Shown: positions 1 through 8,969, numbered from the stretch's first letter. The stretch is 64,000 nt of DNA from Candidatus Allofournierella excrementigallinarum (GCA_019119025.1 DWXV01000024.1:1-64000), one strand, 5' to 3'. The notes: a model not told the origin generated them from the sequence alone. Made by a program: numbers and translations.

Positions 1-71
1 AAAACGGTAAAGAAGTAACCTCAGAAAGAGCAAAACGTGCTCAAAGAAGAAAAGGTCTTAGAAAAGATTGA
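1..71 (+). CDS. C-terminal tail of an unidentified protein (partial)
   Basis: An open frame runs in from the window edge and ends at a TGA at 69-71, encoding a short, very basic tail (ending in KGLRKD). The stop overlaps the TTG start of the next gene, which suggests translational coupling. The DNA here is strikingly AT-rich compared with the rest of the window. Too little is visible to name the protein; a nucleic-acid-binding tail would fit the charge but is only a guess. Confidence 0.4.
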   Translation, partial: NGKEVTSERAKRAQRRKGLRKD

Positions 72-316
72 TTAGGCCTTTTAAAAAAGTGAAAAATTAT
101 GTAAGATATTATTGGGAAGCGGACGAAAACAAGGTGGTGCTGTTTTACGACACGCCTCTTGCCCGCCGCCGCCTGAGCCCGGGCGCGGCCATCCTCTGCG
201 CGGGGCAGCGATACCCCATTCTCGATGTGGACGACAGCGACGAGGGCTGGCTGATGGTGACGCTGGACACGGCGGACGCCCGCCCGCTGGCAGGAAAGGA
301 CCTGGTGATCCAATAA
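68..316 (+). CDS. Small conserved-looking hypothetical protein
   Basis: This frame encodes 82 residues from a TTG start at 68; a GTG at 89 is an alternative start. The TTG overlaps the stop of the preceding frame, and the stop lies 1 base before the ATG of the RluA gene, so the three frames look like one operon. The N-terminal third is AT-rich and basic. The remainder is strand-forming and ends in DLVIQ, consistent with a small beta-rich fold. I do not recognise a family. Co-transcription with an rRNA/tRNA modification enzyme is the only functional hint. Confidence 0.5.
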   Translation: MIRPFKKVKNYVRYYWEADENKVVLFYDTPLARRRLSPGAAILCAGQRYPILDVDDSDEGWLMVTLDTADARPLAGKDLVIQ

Positions 317-317
317 A

Positions 318-1271
318 ATGGAAGTTTTGCGCGTAAACTGCCTTTTGCCCACCCGTCTGGACAAATACCTGATGCAGCAGTACCCGGTGCTGACACCGGG
401 CCGCCTGAACAAGGCCCTGCGGGAAAACAAGATAAAGCTGAATGGAAAAAAGCAGCCCCTCTCCACCCGCGTACAGGCGGGCGACGAGATAAAGCTGTTC
501 CTCCTGCCCGACCAGCTGAACGCCGCCCCGCCTGCGGAGGGCCCGGCGTTTTTGCAGGCGAAGTACCCCGCCAAGGTGGTGTATGAGAATGACCAGCTGC
601 TCCTTGCCGACAAACCCGCCGGTCTGCCGGTGAACGACGAAAGCGCCCCCGATACCCTCATCCACCGGGTGCAGCTCTATCTTTATAAAAAAGGCGAATA
701 CCGCCCCGGCGAGAGCTTTGCCCCGGCGCTGTGCCACCGGCTTGACACCGGCACCAGCGGCCTTGTGCTGGTAGCCAAGACCGCCCAGGCACTGACCGAT
801 TTGACCGAACTCATCCGGTCACGGCGGCTGAAAAAGGAGTATCTCTGCGTCACCTTCGGGCGGCCGGAGCCTTCGGCGGCCACACTGACGGGCTGGCTGA
901 AGAAGGACGCCGCAAAGGGCCGGGTCACGGTGTTGGACCGCCCGGCGGCGGATGCGGCGCCCATCGAGACCCGCTATGAAACGATGGCCGTCAGCGGACG
1001 GCTGGCCCTTCTGCGGGTGGAACTCATCACCGGGCGCACCCACCAGATACGCGCCCACCTGGCCAGCATCGGCTGCCCCATCTTGGGGGATGGGAAATAC
1101 GGCCAGAACGCCGTGAACCGGCAGCTTCACTTCAAGTATCAGGCGCTGTGCGCCTGGCGGCTCACCTTCCCGGCGGACTGCCCTCCCTCTCTTGCTTGTG
1201 TAAAAGGAAAATGCTTTACGCTTGAAAAGCCCTGGTACTGCCGGCAGCTTCTGAACGGCGAACTGGAATAA
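318..1271 (+). CDS. RluA-family pseudouridine synthase
   Basis: Converts specific uridines in rRNA or tRNA to pseudouridine. The 317-residue protein has an N-terminal S4-type RNA-binding segment (about residues 13-60) followed by the catalytic domain. The family signature HRLDTGTSG places the catalytic Asp at residue 143, and GRTHQIRAHLA is the conserved downstream motif. Length and domain order match the RluC/RluD group with S4 domains; the exact target position cannot be read from sequence. It starts 1 base after the small upstream gene and ends at a hairpin shared with the convergent rnmV gene. Confidence 0.93.
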   Translation: MEVLRVNCLLPTRLDKYLMQQYPVLTPGRLNKALRENKIKLNGKKQPLSTRVQAGDEIKLFLLPDQLNAAPPAEGPAFLQAKYPAKVVYENDQLLLADKPAGLPVNDESAPDTLIHRVQLYLYKKGEYRPGESFAPALCHRLDTGTSGLVLVAKTAQALTDLTELIRSRRLKKEYLCVTFGRPEPSAATLTGWLKKDAAKGRVTVLDRPAADAAPIETRYETMAVSGRLALLRVELITGRTHQIRAHLASIGCPILGDGKYGQNAVNRQLHFKYQALCAWRLTFPADCPPSLACVKGKCFTLEKPWYCRQLLNGELE

Positions 1272-1276
1272 AAGAG

Positions 1277-1313
1277 CGGACCGCAGCGCGGGCATCAGCC
1301 CCGCTGCGGTCCG
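1277..1313. terminator. Bidirectional terminator between rluA-like gene and rnmV
   Basis: Two 12-bp arms (1277-1288 and 1302-1313) form a perfect GC-rich stem, followed on the plus side by TTTT. The last codons and stop of the convergent rnmV gene (ends 1295) lie inside the hairpin. Confidence 0.75.
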
Positions 1314-1894
1314 TTTTGCATCTCATTGATCTCTTCCCAGGTATAAAGGCTGTTCAGCACATCGCGCAGCGCCTTTTTGGAAAGCCGCGGCGGCAGGCCC
1401 AAGCGTTTCAAAAAGGAATAGCGGTCTTCCCTGCTGCCAGCGGTGCCGGAAAGGCCCCAGGCGTAAAGGTCGCCGTAGGTGATGGCGCGGCCTGCACGGC
1501 GGGCGGCCTCCTGCCCTCCGGCGGCCAAAACCGCCTGCCGAAGAGCCTGCACGCCGAAGCCCTCCACGCCCAGCAGGCCCTCTTTGCCAGGGGCGGCTTT
1601 GCGCTTTTCCCTGCCTTCCACCGCGGGCACATAGGCGTGGCACACATGTTCCGCCCCCACAAGGTCCGCGACAAAGCGCCGGATGCGAAATCCCGCCGCG
1701 TCCGGGTCGGTGAGTACGATGACGCCCCGCTGACGGCCCAGTTCCTTCAGAAGGCTCTGGGTCTCCTTGTCCTTGAAGATGCCAAAGCCGTCGGTGCACA
1801 GGATGAGCGCATCCACTGCGTTGGTAAGGGCTGCCGCGTCGTAGCGGCCTTCTACCACCAGCACCTGACGGATGCGCGGCCGTTCGCCCGTCAC
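1295..1894 (-). CDS. rnmV: RNase M5-like Toprim ribonuclease (5S rRNA maturation)
   Basis: Predicted to process 5S rRNA precursor in the cytoplasm. Of 199 residues, the N-terminal half is a Toprim domain: VLVVEGRYDA supplies the metal-binding Glu (E15) and LTDPDAAG the DxD pair (D63, D65). The C-terminal half fits the DUF4093-type extension of RNase M5. I chose the GTG at 1892-1894 because it overlaps the TGA of holA (GTGA), giving tight coupling, and because the frame further upstream is antisense-like low-complexity inside holA. In many Firmicutes rnmV neighbours tatD/ksgA; here it follows holA. Confidence 0.85.
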   Translation of the reverse strand: MTGERPRIRQVLVVEGRYDAAALTNAVDALILCTDGFGIFKDKETQSLLKELGRQRGVIVLTDPDAAGFRIRRFVADLVGAEHVCHAYVPAVEGREKRKAAPGKEGLLGVEGFGVQALRQAVLAAGGQEAARRAGRAITYGDLYAWGLSGTAGSREDRYSFLKRLGLPPRLSKKALRDVLNSLYTWEEINEMQNGPQRG

Positions 1895-2925
1895 CGGCGG
1901 CCTCCCGCCGCCGCAAGGCGGCACAGCGCCGTTTGCAGCAGCACGTCCGGGGCGGCAGGGGAACCGCCTTTCAGGTCGCCATCCAGTTCGGCCAGCACCT
2001 CCAGGCAGGCGGCCAGCTGAGCCAGGGTGTAGCTGGAGGCGTTCCTTCCGCTGATCTGCAGGCGGGCGGGCTTGCCGGTGTAGCCAAAATCCTTGTAGAC
2101 CCGGTTGTAGTCCATCTTTTGGGCCTGGGCCGCCTTGACGCGGTACATATCCACAAAGCTGCTGGCAAGTGCGGCAGTGATGGCAATGGGGTCTGTTTTG
2201 AGGCGCAGCAGCACCTCCAGCATTTCGCAGGCCCGGGCCGCGTTGCGAGAGGTCACACAGCGCACCATGTCGAACACGTCCGCCTCCAGGCTGCGGGTGC
2301 CCATCTCCATCACCAGCGCGGGGGTTATCTCGGTGTAGCCGCTGGCGGCGGCCAGCTTGTCCACCTCGTTTTCCAAAAGGAACATATCCTGGCCGCACCG
2401 CTCCAGCATGGCGGCGGCTGCATTTTCCGACAGTTCGGCGCCCTGCTCCCGGGCGCGCTGGCGCAAAAGCGCCCGCAGCTGCTGGGGCCCTGGATGGACC
2501 ATCTGAGCCGCATAGCCCTCTTTTTCGCAAAGGGCGATGAGTTTTTTGGCCTGTTTGCCGATCTTGAGCTGGCCGCGCTCCTCCGTGAAAACGCTGAACA
2601 TCACAAACGCGGCGTTCTCGGTGCTGGCGATCACGTCGCACACTTCTTCCAGGTCTTTTTCGCCATAGGCGGCAGGCTGAAGGTTCGGCAGCGAAACGAT
2701 GCGCCGGGTGCCAAAAAAGGAGATGGTGCCCGCGGCCGTCACCATTTCCTCCACACCGGGGGCAGGCCCGTCCAGCACGGTGACTTCTCCGTCGGTAGCG
2801 GCGGCAAGTTCTGCCAGGGTCTTTTCGGCAGCGGTGCGGGCCAAAAACGGGTCGGAGGAATAAAAATAATAGACCGGGGCGCTTTTTTCCAGCGCCTCAC
2901 GCCACTGCGTTTTGCTGTAAAGCAT
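1891..2925 (-). CDS. holA: DNA polymerase III subunit delta
   Basis: The delta subunit of the clamp loader opens the sliding clamp during replication. The protein has 344 residues, close to family length. The N-terminal region (YYFYSSDPFL, then EVTVLDG) resembles the AAA+-like domain I of HolA, and the central part carries LENEVDKLAAA, the characteristic helical-lid segment. The gene start lies 29 bp inside the 3' end of comEC. The comEC-holA adjacency is a classic Firmicutes arrangement and supports the call. Its stop overlaps the GTG of rnmV. Confidence 0.9.
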   Translation of the reverse strand: MLYSKTQWREALEKSAPVYYFYSSDPFLARTAAEKTLAELAAATDGEVTVLDGPAPGVEEMVTAAGTISFFGTRRIVSLPNLQPAAYGEKDLEEVCDVIASTENAAFVMFSVFTEERGQLKIGKQAKKLIALCEKEGYAAQMVHPGPQQLRALLRQRAREQGAELSENAAAAMLERCGQDMFLLENEVDKLAAASGYTEITPALVMEMGTRSLEADVFDMVRCVTSRNAARACEMLEVLLRLKTDPIAITAALASSFVDMYRVKAAQAQKMDYNRVYKDFGYTGKPARLQISGRNASSYTLAQLAACLEVLAELDGDLKGGSPAAPDVLLQTALCRLAAAGGRR

Positions 2926-4996
2926 AGTTTCCTCCTTTCAGCACTGCCGCCCGGCCCGGGCGTATCAGCACCCTTGCGCCGCGAGGTGCAAAGTACACGT
3001 CGCTTGCCTGTTCGGCCTGCCAGTCATAGGCAGCGCGCACGATCAGTGTTTCGGCCCGCAGATTCGCCGGTTTTATGCTGCCGGTCACGGCCAGGTCGAC
3101 CCGCACAGGCGAGCCGGTGTTCGCCGCGCCCACAGGCACGGCGGTTTTGTAGCCGTCCACATCCAGCAGCACCAGACCGCCTCTGCGCAGGCGGATGACT
3201 GTTGCCATTATATCACAAACGGGCAGGGTTTTGGCCTCATTCACCGCAAAATCCTTCAACAAAAGGGTATGTGCTGCAGTGGGCGGCGCGGATGAGGCAT
3301 CGGTGCGCAGGTCGATCACCCATTCAGGCATGTCGACGCCTTTGCTTTGCAGGTATTCCTGCACATCTTCAGCATTGGACTCACCGCCGCGGAACACCAC
3401 GAGGGCCTGCCCGTCCTGCACGGCGGCGACAAAGGGGCTGGCCGCAGTGCCAAGGACCGCCAGTTCCACCGTTCCCCGCTCCAGCACCACAGCCCAGACG
3501 ACGCCCAGCATGACCAGCGGAAGTGCGGCCAGCCATGCCAGCCGTTTTGGCCCCAGCCGCCAGACACAGAGCACGGCGCACGCCGAAGCGGCAAGAACGA
3601 TGAGGGAATAGTCCCGGGGCAGCGGCAGCCGGGCCAGAGGCAGACCCGCACAGAGTGCCGCCACGGCGTTGAGCAGTTTTGCCAAAAGCCCGCCCAGCAG
3701 CGAGAAGGACCGCGCGGCGAACTCCAGCCCGGGAGCAAAGCCGCACACGCCGGCAAGCATGCCGAACACCACGCAATACCCTGCAAGGGGGAGGGCCAGC
3801 AGGTTGGAAAGCACTGTCACGCCGCTTACCGACAGGCCGCCCAGCAGCTGCACCGGCAAAGTGAAGAGCGCTGCAAAGACTGTGGGAAGCAAAAGGGACG
3901 CCGCGCTTTCTTTTAAGCGGCAAAGCAGCGACGGCCTGTTGTCGCCTGCCTGCTTTGCGCGCATCGCTTGCAGCCTTTCCCCCGCGAGCACCACGCCGAG
4001 AGCGGCGGCAAAGGAGAGCTGAAACGCCAGGTCGCACACGGCATAAGGCCCCTGAAAACTGATGAGGACCGCGGCGATCCCCATGGATGTGAGCGTGTCG
4101 GCAGAACGCAGAAAAAGGCTGCCCAGATGCAGGATCAGCGCGCCGATACCGGCCCTGAGCACCGAGGGGGAAAAGCCGGTGAGGCCCATCATAAACAAAA
4201 CGAGCAGGATGGCCGCCGCTGATCTTACCCGCCATAAGCGGCCGGTACGGGTCGCGAACACGCCGCACACCAGGCTGAGATGCAGACCGGACACCACCAG
4301 CAGATGGGAAATGCCTGCATCGCGGTAATCGTCGTTGATCTTGCCGGTCAAGCGGCTTTTGTCGCCGCTGGCCATGGCCGAAAGAACTGCGCCCTCGTCG
4401 TTTGGCAGATAGCGGGCCACATTGGCGGCGAACCGCTCCTGGAAACGGCTCAGGACATACCGAAAACTGCCGCTCTCCCCCACAAATTCCGGCGTTTCCT
4501 GATACTCCGCCTGAAGGTATACCCCGTCCGCCAGACTGGAATAAAAGTACTCGTCCTTTTCCAGCGATTCAAAGGCCAGCGACACCCGGAACCGCTGCCC
4601 TTCCTCGCAGGCGGGAAAAACCCTCACAGAAACGAGAGCGTGCGGCAGGCGTTCGCCCGCCTCGCAGCTCGCAAGCAGTTTGAGCCGCACCCGCGCCGTG
4701 TCTTCGGCAAATCCGGGCTCGGCGCTCACCACCTCTGCCAGAACATCCATCTTGCGGCCGGCGAGGGAAAAGGCGGGCCGCACGCAAAGTGCGAAGCCAA
4801 TGCACTGCACAGCAAATCCTGCCAGGATTGCCAGCGGCAGCACGCAGGCAAAACCGCGCCTGCCCCTGGCCCAGGCGATGATGCCGCCGCAAACAAAAAC
4901 TGCCGCAAGCGGCAGAAAAGCCGCCGGCGGCAGAGTGACAGCGGCCAGCTGGGTGAGAACGTATACGCCGCCAAAAGCGGCAGCCGGGCGCCGCAC
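2897..4996 (-). CDS. comEC: ComEC/Rec2-type DNA uptake channel lacking a recognisable MBL domain
   Basis: Membrane protein predicted to conduct single-stranded DNA into the cell during transformation. The 699 residues show N-terminal hydrophobic helices and an OB/DUF4131-like region (about 50-170). The Competence domain begins near residue 205 with GDKSRLTGK and HLLVVSGLHL, followed by many membrane segments to about 500. The soluble C-terminus (about 500-699) lacks the HxHxDH metal motif of the metallo-beta-lactamase domain present in many ComEC proteins. A GTG start 5 nt after the apt-like gene indicates an operon. Confidence 0.88.
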   Translation of the reverse strand: MRRPAAAFGGVYVLTQLAAVTLPPAAFLPLAAVFVCGGIIAWARGRRGFACVLPLAILAGFAVQCIGFALCVRPAFSLAGRKMDVLAEVVSAEPGFAEDTARVRLKLLASCEAGERLPHALVSVRVFPACEEGQRFRVSLAFESLEKDEYFYSSLADGVYLQAEYQETPEFVGESGSFRYVLSRFQERFAANVARYLPNDEGAVLSAMASGDKSRLTGKINDDYRDAGISHLLVVSGLHLSLVCGVFATRTGRLWRVRSAAAILLVLFMMGLTGFSPSVLRAGIGALILHLGSLFLRSADTLTSMGIAAVLISFQGPYAVCDLAFQLSFAAALGVVLAGERLQAMRAKQAGDNRPSLLCRLKESAASLLLPTVFAALFTLPVQLLGGLSVSGVTVLSNLLALPLAGYCVVFGMLAGVCGFAPGLEFAARSFSLLGGLLAKLLNAVAALCAGLPLARLPLPRDYSLIVLAASACAVLCVWRLGPKRLAWLAALPLVMLGVVWAVVLERGTVELAVLGTAASPFVAAVQDGQALVVFRGGESNAEDVQEYLQSKGVDMPEWVIDLRTDASSAPPTAAHTLLLKDFAVNEAKTLPVCDIMATVIRLRRGGLVLLDVDGYKTAVPVGAANTGSPVRVDLAVTGSIKPANLRAETLIVRAAYDWQAEQASDVYFAPRGARVLIRPGRAAVLKGGNYALQQNAVA

Positions 4997-5001
4997 GGCG
5001 G

Positions 5002-5544
5002 TCAGTGCGGGAACAAGGGAAGTTTTTCCAGATACACGATGTCGGTCCTGTCGGCGGCGTCGCCTTCCGCAAGAACTGCGGCGCGGGCCACCACAGTGCC
5101 GGTGCTGCGGGCCACAAGGCCCTCCAGCGCATGCAGGGAACCGCCGGTGCTGATCACATCGTCCACAATGAGCACCCGCTTGCCGTTCATGGCTTCCAGG
5201 TCCTTGCGGTCAATGACCAGCTTCTGCTTGCCGTTGGTGGTGATGGATTCATCCTCCACGATCACCGGCTCGCTCATGTAAAGCTTTTCAGCTTTGCGGG
5301 CCGGGATATACAGTTTGCCGCTCTGACGGCTCATCTCGTAGGCCAGGGGGATGCCCTTTGCTTCGGCGGTGACGATCACGTCAAATTCCGGGCAGCGCTT
5401 GAGCAGTTCCTCGGCGCAGGCCACGGTGAGCTCCACGTCGCTGAACATGATGAACGCCGCGATGTCCAGATGTTCGTTGATGGCGCAGATGGGAAGCTCA
5501 CGGGTAAGCCCGGCCACATGCAGAGTATAGGTTTTTTGAGACAT
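5002..5544 (-). CDS. Type I phosphoribosyltransferase, adenine PRT-like
   Basis: Likely transfers phosphoribose from PRPP to a purine base (salvage). Of 180 residues, VLIVDDVISTGGS (about 124-136) is the PRPP-binding loop; the N-terminal half has the VIVTAEAKGIPLA segment seen in Apt-like enzymes. The ATG at 5544 follows a strong AGGAGGG. It may be adenine phosphoribosyltransferase or a paralogue; substrate preference cannot be decided here. It is the first gene of the apt-comEC-holA-rnmV run. Confidence 0.8.
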   Translation of the reverse strand: MSQKTYTLHVAGLTRELPICAINEHLDIAAFIMFSDVELTVACAEELLKRCPEFDVIVTAEAKGIPLAYEMSRQSGKLYIPARKAEKLYMSEPVIVEDESITTNGKQKLVIDRKDLEAMNGKRVLIVDDVISTGGSLHALEGLVARSTGTVVARAAVLAEGDAADRTDIVYLEKLPLFPH

Positions 5545-5590
5545 TCAAGATCCCTCCTGTATCACGTTTGAAGCGGTGAAGCACATCCCG

Positions 5591-5932
5591 TCAGCCCGGA
5601 GGCCATGCAAGGCTACGCTTTGCCAGCACATGGAAGTGCAGATGGCGCACGCTCTGGCCGCCGTCCTCCCCCACGTTGGTGACCACGCGATAGCCCTTTT
5701 CGCACCCGAGCTCATCGCACAGGCGGGCGATGGTGGCGAACACATGAGCCAGCAGAGCGCCGTCCTCCTCCCCCAGCTTTGCGGCGGAGTCGATGTGGGC
5801 CTTTGGAATCACCAAAAAGTGGACCGGGGCCTGGGGGTCGATGTCGTAAAACGCCAGGATCCTGTCATCCTCAAACAGTTTGTTCGAGGGGATCTGGCCT
5901 GCCGCGATCTTGCAGAACAGACAATCGTCCAT
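5591..5932 (-). CDS. HIT-family nucleotide hydrolase (Hint-like)
   Basis: Small histidine-triad protein, predicted to hydrolyse purine nucleoside phosphoramidates or AMP conjugates in the cytoplasm. The 113-residue protein has the N-terminal CLFC pair and ends with the active-site motif HLHFHVL. I chose the ATG at 5932, which is preceded by GGAGG at the right distance; an upstream TTG lies within that SD sequence. It sits between alaS and the apt-like gene, separated from alaS by a GC-rich hairpin. Confidence 0.92.
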   Translation of the reverse strand: MDDCLFCKIAAGQIPSNKLFEDDRILAFYDIDPQAPVHFLVIPKAHIDSAAKLGEEDGALLAHVFATIARLCDELGCEKGYRVVTNVGEDGGQSVRHLHFHVLAKRSLAWPPG

Positions 5933-5958
5933 CGGTGGGTTCCTCCTTTCCAATGGCC

Positions 5959-5987
5959 GGCGCGCCGGGCAAACGGCCCGGCGCGCC
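5959..5987. other. Perfect GC-rich intercistronic hairpin between alaS and HIT gene
   Basis: Two 12-bp arms (5959-5970, 5976-5987) pair perfectly around a 5-nt loop directly downstream of alaS. No T-run follows on the minus strand, so it may slow decay or partially terminate rather than act as a standard terminator. Confidence 0.6.
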
Positions 5988-6004
5988 GCTTTGCAAAAAC
6001 TTCT

Positions 6005-8674
6005 TTAACCCTGCAGGATGCCCGCAACGATGCCGGGCACGGCGTTCAGGGCTTCGTCGATCTTGGTGGCGTCCTTCAAACCGGCCATGGCCATGTCCGG
6101 CTTGCCGCCGCCGTTGCCGCCGGCAATGGCGGCGATCTGTTTGACCAGAACGCCCGCCTTGAGGCCGGCGTCCTGCGCGCCCTTGCCGCAGCAGACCACC
6201 AGCGACAGTTTGCCGTCGGCGCTGCCCACTAGCGCGCTGACCACGTTGGGAGCCTTGTCGCGGATCTTCTCGCACATGCCGCGCAGCGCCTCGGGGGTGG
6301 TGCCGGAGAGGTAAGCGGTGACGATGCGGATGCCGTTGACCTCGGCGGCGTTCTCAAACAGGCCGTCGATCTTGCCGGCGGCCACTTCGGCCTTCACCTG
6401 CTCCAGTTCTTTGGTCAGGCTCTTGACCTCGGCGGCCATGCCCTCGGCGCGCAGGGGCAGGTCCTTCAGGTTGTTCACCTTCAGGCTGCCGGCCACCTTG
6501 TGCAGCATCTCGGTGCGCTCATCCAGCAGGCGGAGCACGCCGAAGCCGGTGGTGCCCTCGATGCGGCGCACGCCGGCCGCCACGCTGGACTCGCTGAGGA
6601 TCTTGAAGCAGCCCAGCTGGGCGGTGTTGCTCACATGGGTGCCGCCGCAGAACTCGGTGGACCAGCCGTTGATGTCTACCACGCGCACGATCTCGCCGTA
6701 CTTCTCGCCAAACAGGGCCATGGCGCCCATTTTTTTGGCTTCGGCCAGGGGCATGTTCTGCACGGTGACATCCAGCGCTTCAAAAATCTTCTGGTTTACG
6801 ATGTGCTCCACCAGCGCCAGCTCCTCGGGGGTCACCGCGCTGAAATGGGTGAAGTCGAAGCGCACCCGCTCGTCGTCCTCATAGGAACCGGCCTGGTGCA
6901 CGTGGCTGCCCAGCACCTCGCGCAGCGCCTTCTGCAGCAGATGGGCGCTGGTGTGGTTGCGGGCGATGGCGCGCCGGCGGCCCTTGGACACGCTGGCGGT
7001 GGCGGTCTCGCCCACGATGGCGGCGCCCTCGGTCAGGGTGCAGGTGTGCACAAAGTAGCCCTTGGGGGTCTTCTTGACGGCCTTCACCTCAAGGCGCGCG
7101 CCGGAGGCGGTGACGATGGTGCCGGTGTCTGCCACCTGGCCACCGCTTTCGGCATAGAAGGGGGTTTTATCCAGCACCACCAGCACGCCTTCTTTTGCGC
7201 CGTCGTCGGTGGAGACGGCCTCCAGCAGCTGCTCTCCGTCGGAGAGGGCCAGCACGACGGCCTTGTCCTCCAGCACGTCGTAGCCGGTGAACACGGTGGG
7301 CTCGGCGTTCAGTTCGCCGAACAGGTCGGCGCTCCAGCCGGAAATATCGCGGGAAAGGCGGTCCTGGCGGGCCTTCTCCTTCTGCTTTTTCATCTCCGCC
7401 TGGAAGTTCTCCTCGTCCACGGCGATGCCCGCCTCGGCTGCGATCTCACGGGTGAGGTCCAGAGGGAAGCCAAAGGTGTCGTTCAGCTTGAAAGCGTCGA
7501 TGCCGGAGAGGATCTTCTCCTTGCCGGAAAGCGCCGCCTTGGTGATGTTGTCGATCAGGCCGTTGAGGATATTCAGGCCCTGGTCGATGGTCTTGTAGAA
7601 GCGCTCTTCCTCAGTGCCGATGACCTTTTTGATGTAGTCGGCGTGCTCTTCCAGCTCGGGATAGCCGGCCTTGTTCTCATGGATGACGGTGTCCACCAGC
7701 TCGGTGAGGAAGGGGCGGTCGATGCCCAGCATCCGGCCGTGGCGCGCGGCGCGGCGCAGCAGGCGGCGCAGCACATAGCCGCGGCCCTCGTTGGAAGGCA
7801 GGATGCCGTCGCTGACCATGAAGGTGGTGGAGCGGATGTGGTCGGTGATGACGCGGATGGAGATGTCGGTCTTTTCGTCCTGGCCGTAGATGTGGCCGCT
7901 GATGCGCTCCACATGGTTCAGGATGGCGCGCACGGTGTCCACCTCGAAGAGGTTGCCCACGTTCTGCATCACGCAGGCCAGACGCTCCAGGCCCATGCCG
8001 GTGTCGATGTTGGGCTTCTCCAGCCGGGTATAGGTGCCCTTGCCGTCGGAGTCGAACTGGCTGAACACAAGGTTCCAGACCTCCATGTAGCGGTCGCAGT
8101 CGCAGCCCACTTTGCAGCCGGGCTTGCCGCATCCGTGCTCGGGGCCGCGGTCGAAGTAAATTTCACTGCAGGGGCCGCAGGGACCGGAACCGTGCTCCCA
8201 GAAGTTGTCCTCCTTGCCGAAGCGGACCATGTGGTCCTCGGGGATGCCCACCTGCTTGGTCCAGATGTCCCATGCCTCGTCGTCGTCCTCGTAGACGGAG
8301 ATGTACAGCAGGTCGGCGGGGATCTCCAGCACCTTGGTCAGGAATTCCCAGGCCCAGCGGATGGCCTCAGTCTTGAAGTAATCCTGGAAGCTGAAGTTGC
8401 CCAGCATCTCAAAGTAGGTGCCGTGGCGGGCGGTGATGCCCACGCGCTCGATGTCCGGGGTGCGGATGCACTTCTGGCAGGTGGTCACCCGGCGGCGGGG
8501 CGGTTCCTCCTGGCCCAAAAACCACTTTTTCATGGGGGCCATGCCGCTGTTGATGAGCAGCAGGCTGTTGTCGTTCTTGGGCACCAGCGGGAAGCTGCCC
8601 AGCCGCAGGTGGCCCTTGCTCTCGAAGAAGGAGAGATATTTCTCTCGCAGTTCATTCAGACCGGTCCATTGCAT
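6005..8674 (-). CDS. alaS: Alanine--tRNA ligase
   Basis: Charges tRNA-Ala with alanine. The 889-residue protein begins with the class II catalytic core (LRLGSFPLVPKNDNSLL, then TTCQKCIRTPDIE), followed by the tRNA-recognition region. The editing domain contains HTSAHLLQKAL and the zinc-binding CGGTHV motif, and a C-terminal oligomerisation domain follows. Full length and unbroken. Expression is preceded by a T-box leader with its own near-consensus promoter, so transcription should rise when tRNA-Ala is uncharged. Confidence 0.98.
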   Translation of the reverse strand: MQWTGLNELREKYLSFFESKGHLRLGSFPLVPKNDNSLLLINSGMAPMKKWFLGQEEPPRRRVTTCQKCIRTPDIERVGITARHGTYFEMLGNFSFQDYFKTEAIRWAWEFLTKVLEIPADLLYISVYEDDDEAWDIWTKQVGIPEDHMVRFGKEDNFWEHGSGPCGPCSEIYFDRGPEHGCGKPGCKVGCDCDRYMEVWNLVFSQFDSDGKGTYTRLEKPNIDTGMGLERLACVMQNVGNLFEVDTVRAILNHVERISGHIYGQDEKTDISIRVITDHIRSTTFMVSDGILPSNEGRGYVLRRLLRRAARHGRMLGIDRPFLTELVDTVIHENKAGYPELEEHADYIKKVIGTEEERFYKTIDQGLNILNGLIDNITKAALSGKEKILSGIDAFKLNDTFGFPLDLTREIAAEAGIAVDEENFQAEMKKQKEKARQDRLSRDISGWSADLFGELNAEPTVFTGYDVLEDKAVVLALSDGEQLLEAVSTDDGAKEGVLVVLDKTPFYAESGGQVADTGTIVTASGARLEVKAVKKTPKGYFVHTCTLTEGAAIVGETATASVSKGRRRAIARNHTSAHLLQKALREVLGSHVHQAGSYEDDERVRFDFTHFSAVTPEELALVEHIVNQKIFEALDVTVQNMPLAEAKKMGAMALFGEKYGEIVRVVDINGWSTEFCGGTHVSNTAQLGCFKILSESSVAAGVRRIEGTTGFGVLRLLDERTEMLHKVAGSLKVNNLKDLPLRAEGMAAEVKSLTKELEQVKAEVAAGKIDGLFENAAEVNGIRIVTAYLSGTTPEALRGMCEKIRDKAPNVVSALVGSADGKLSLVVCCGKGAQDAGLKAGVLVKQIAAIAGGNGGGKPDMAMAGLKDATKIDEALNAVPGIVAGILQG

Positions 8675-8718
8675 CGTTCAAATCTCCTCTTGTTTGATGG
8701 ATTTAGGCGGCACGGCCC

Positions 8719-8963
8719 AAAAAAACAGCCTTCGCCCCCTTTGCAGGGACGAAGGCTGAAAACGCTCCGTGGTACCACCCAGATTGCGGCCCGAGAGGAC
8801 CGCCGCTTTTGCGCCCGTTAACGCCGTGCCTACGCCCGGTTCATCACCGGGGGCTCAAGGGTGGCTACAACGCGCTTTTGGCGAAGACCTTTCACCAGCC
8901 GGTCCCCTCTCTGCATGCCCCGCACGCTGCTGGCCCCATCACAGCCATTCTATTGTTTTTTAC
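8719..8963 (-). promoter_or_regulatory. T-box riboswitch leader of alaS
   Basis: On the minus strand the roughly 245-nt untranslated leader carries GGGTGGTACCACGG (about 8766-8780), matching the T-box antiterminator consensus, directly followed by an intrinsic terminator. The UGGU bulge would pair with the ACCA end expected of tRNA-Ala. A GCC at 8863-8865 (within GTAGCCACC) is a candidate alanine specifier codon, but Stem I was not folded. The leader fills the 300-bp gap between alaS and the PBP gene. Confidence 0.88.
8726..8758 (-). terminator. T-box-controlled terminator
   Basis: Arms CAGCCTTCG and its complement (8726-8734 / 8750-8758) form a stem with a T-run at 8719-8725 on the minus strand. 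It is the terminator that competes with the T-box antiterminator. Confidence 0.85.
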
Positions 8964-8969
8964 GTTGCA

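Noticed and set aside
1295-2641. Longer N-terminal extension of the RNase M5 frame
   Set aside because: The upstream part lies inside holA in another frame and is Arg/Gly-rich; the GTG overlapping the holA stop is the natural start.
6500-8821. Long plus-strand open frame across alaS
   Set aside because: It mirrors alaS on the opposite strand, is full of His/Val/Gly/Ala runs typical of antisense frames in GC-rich codons, and has no SD or domain.
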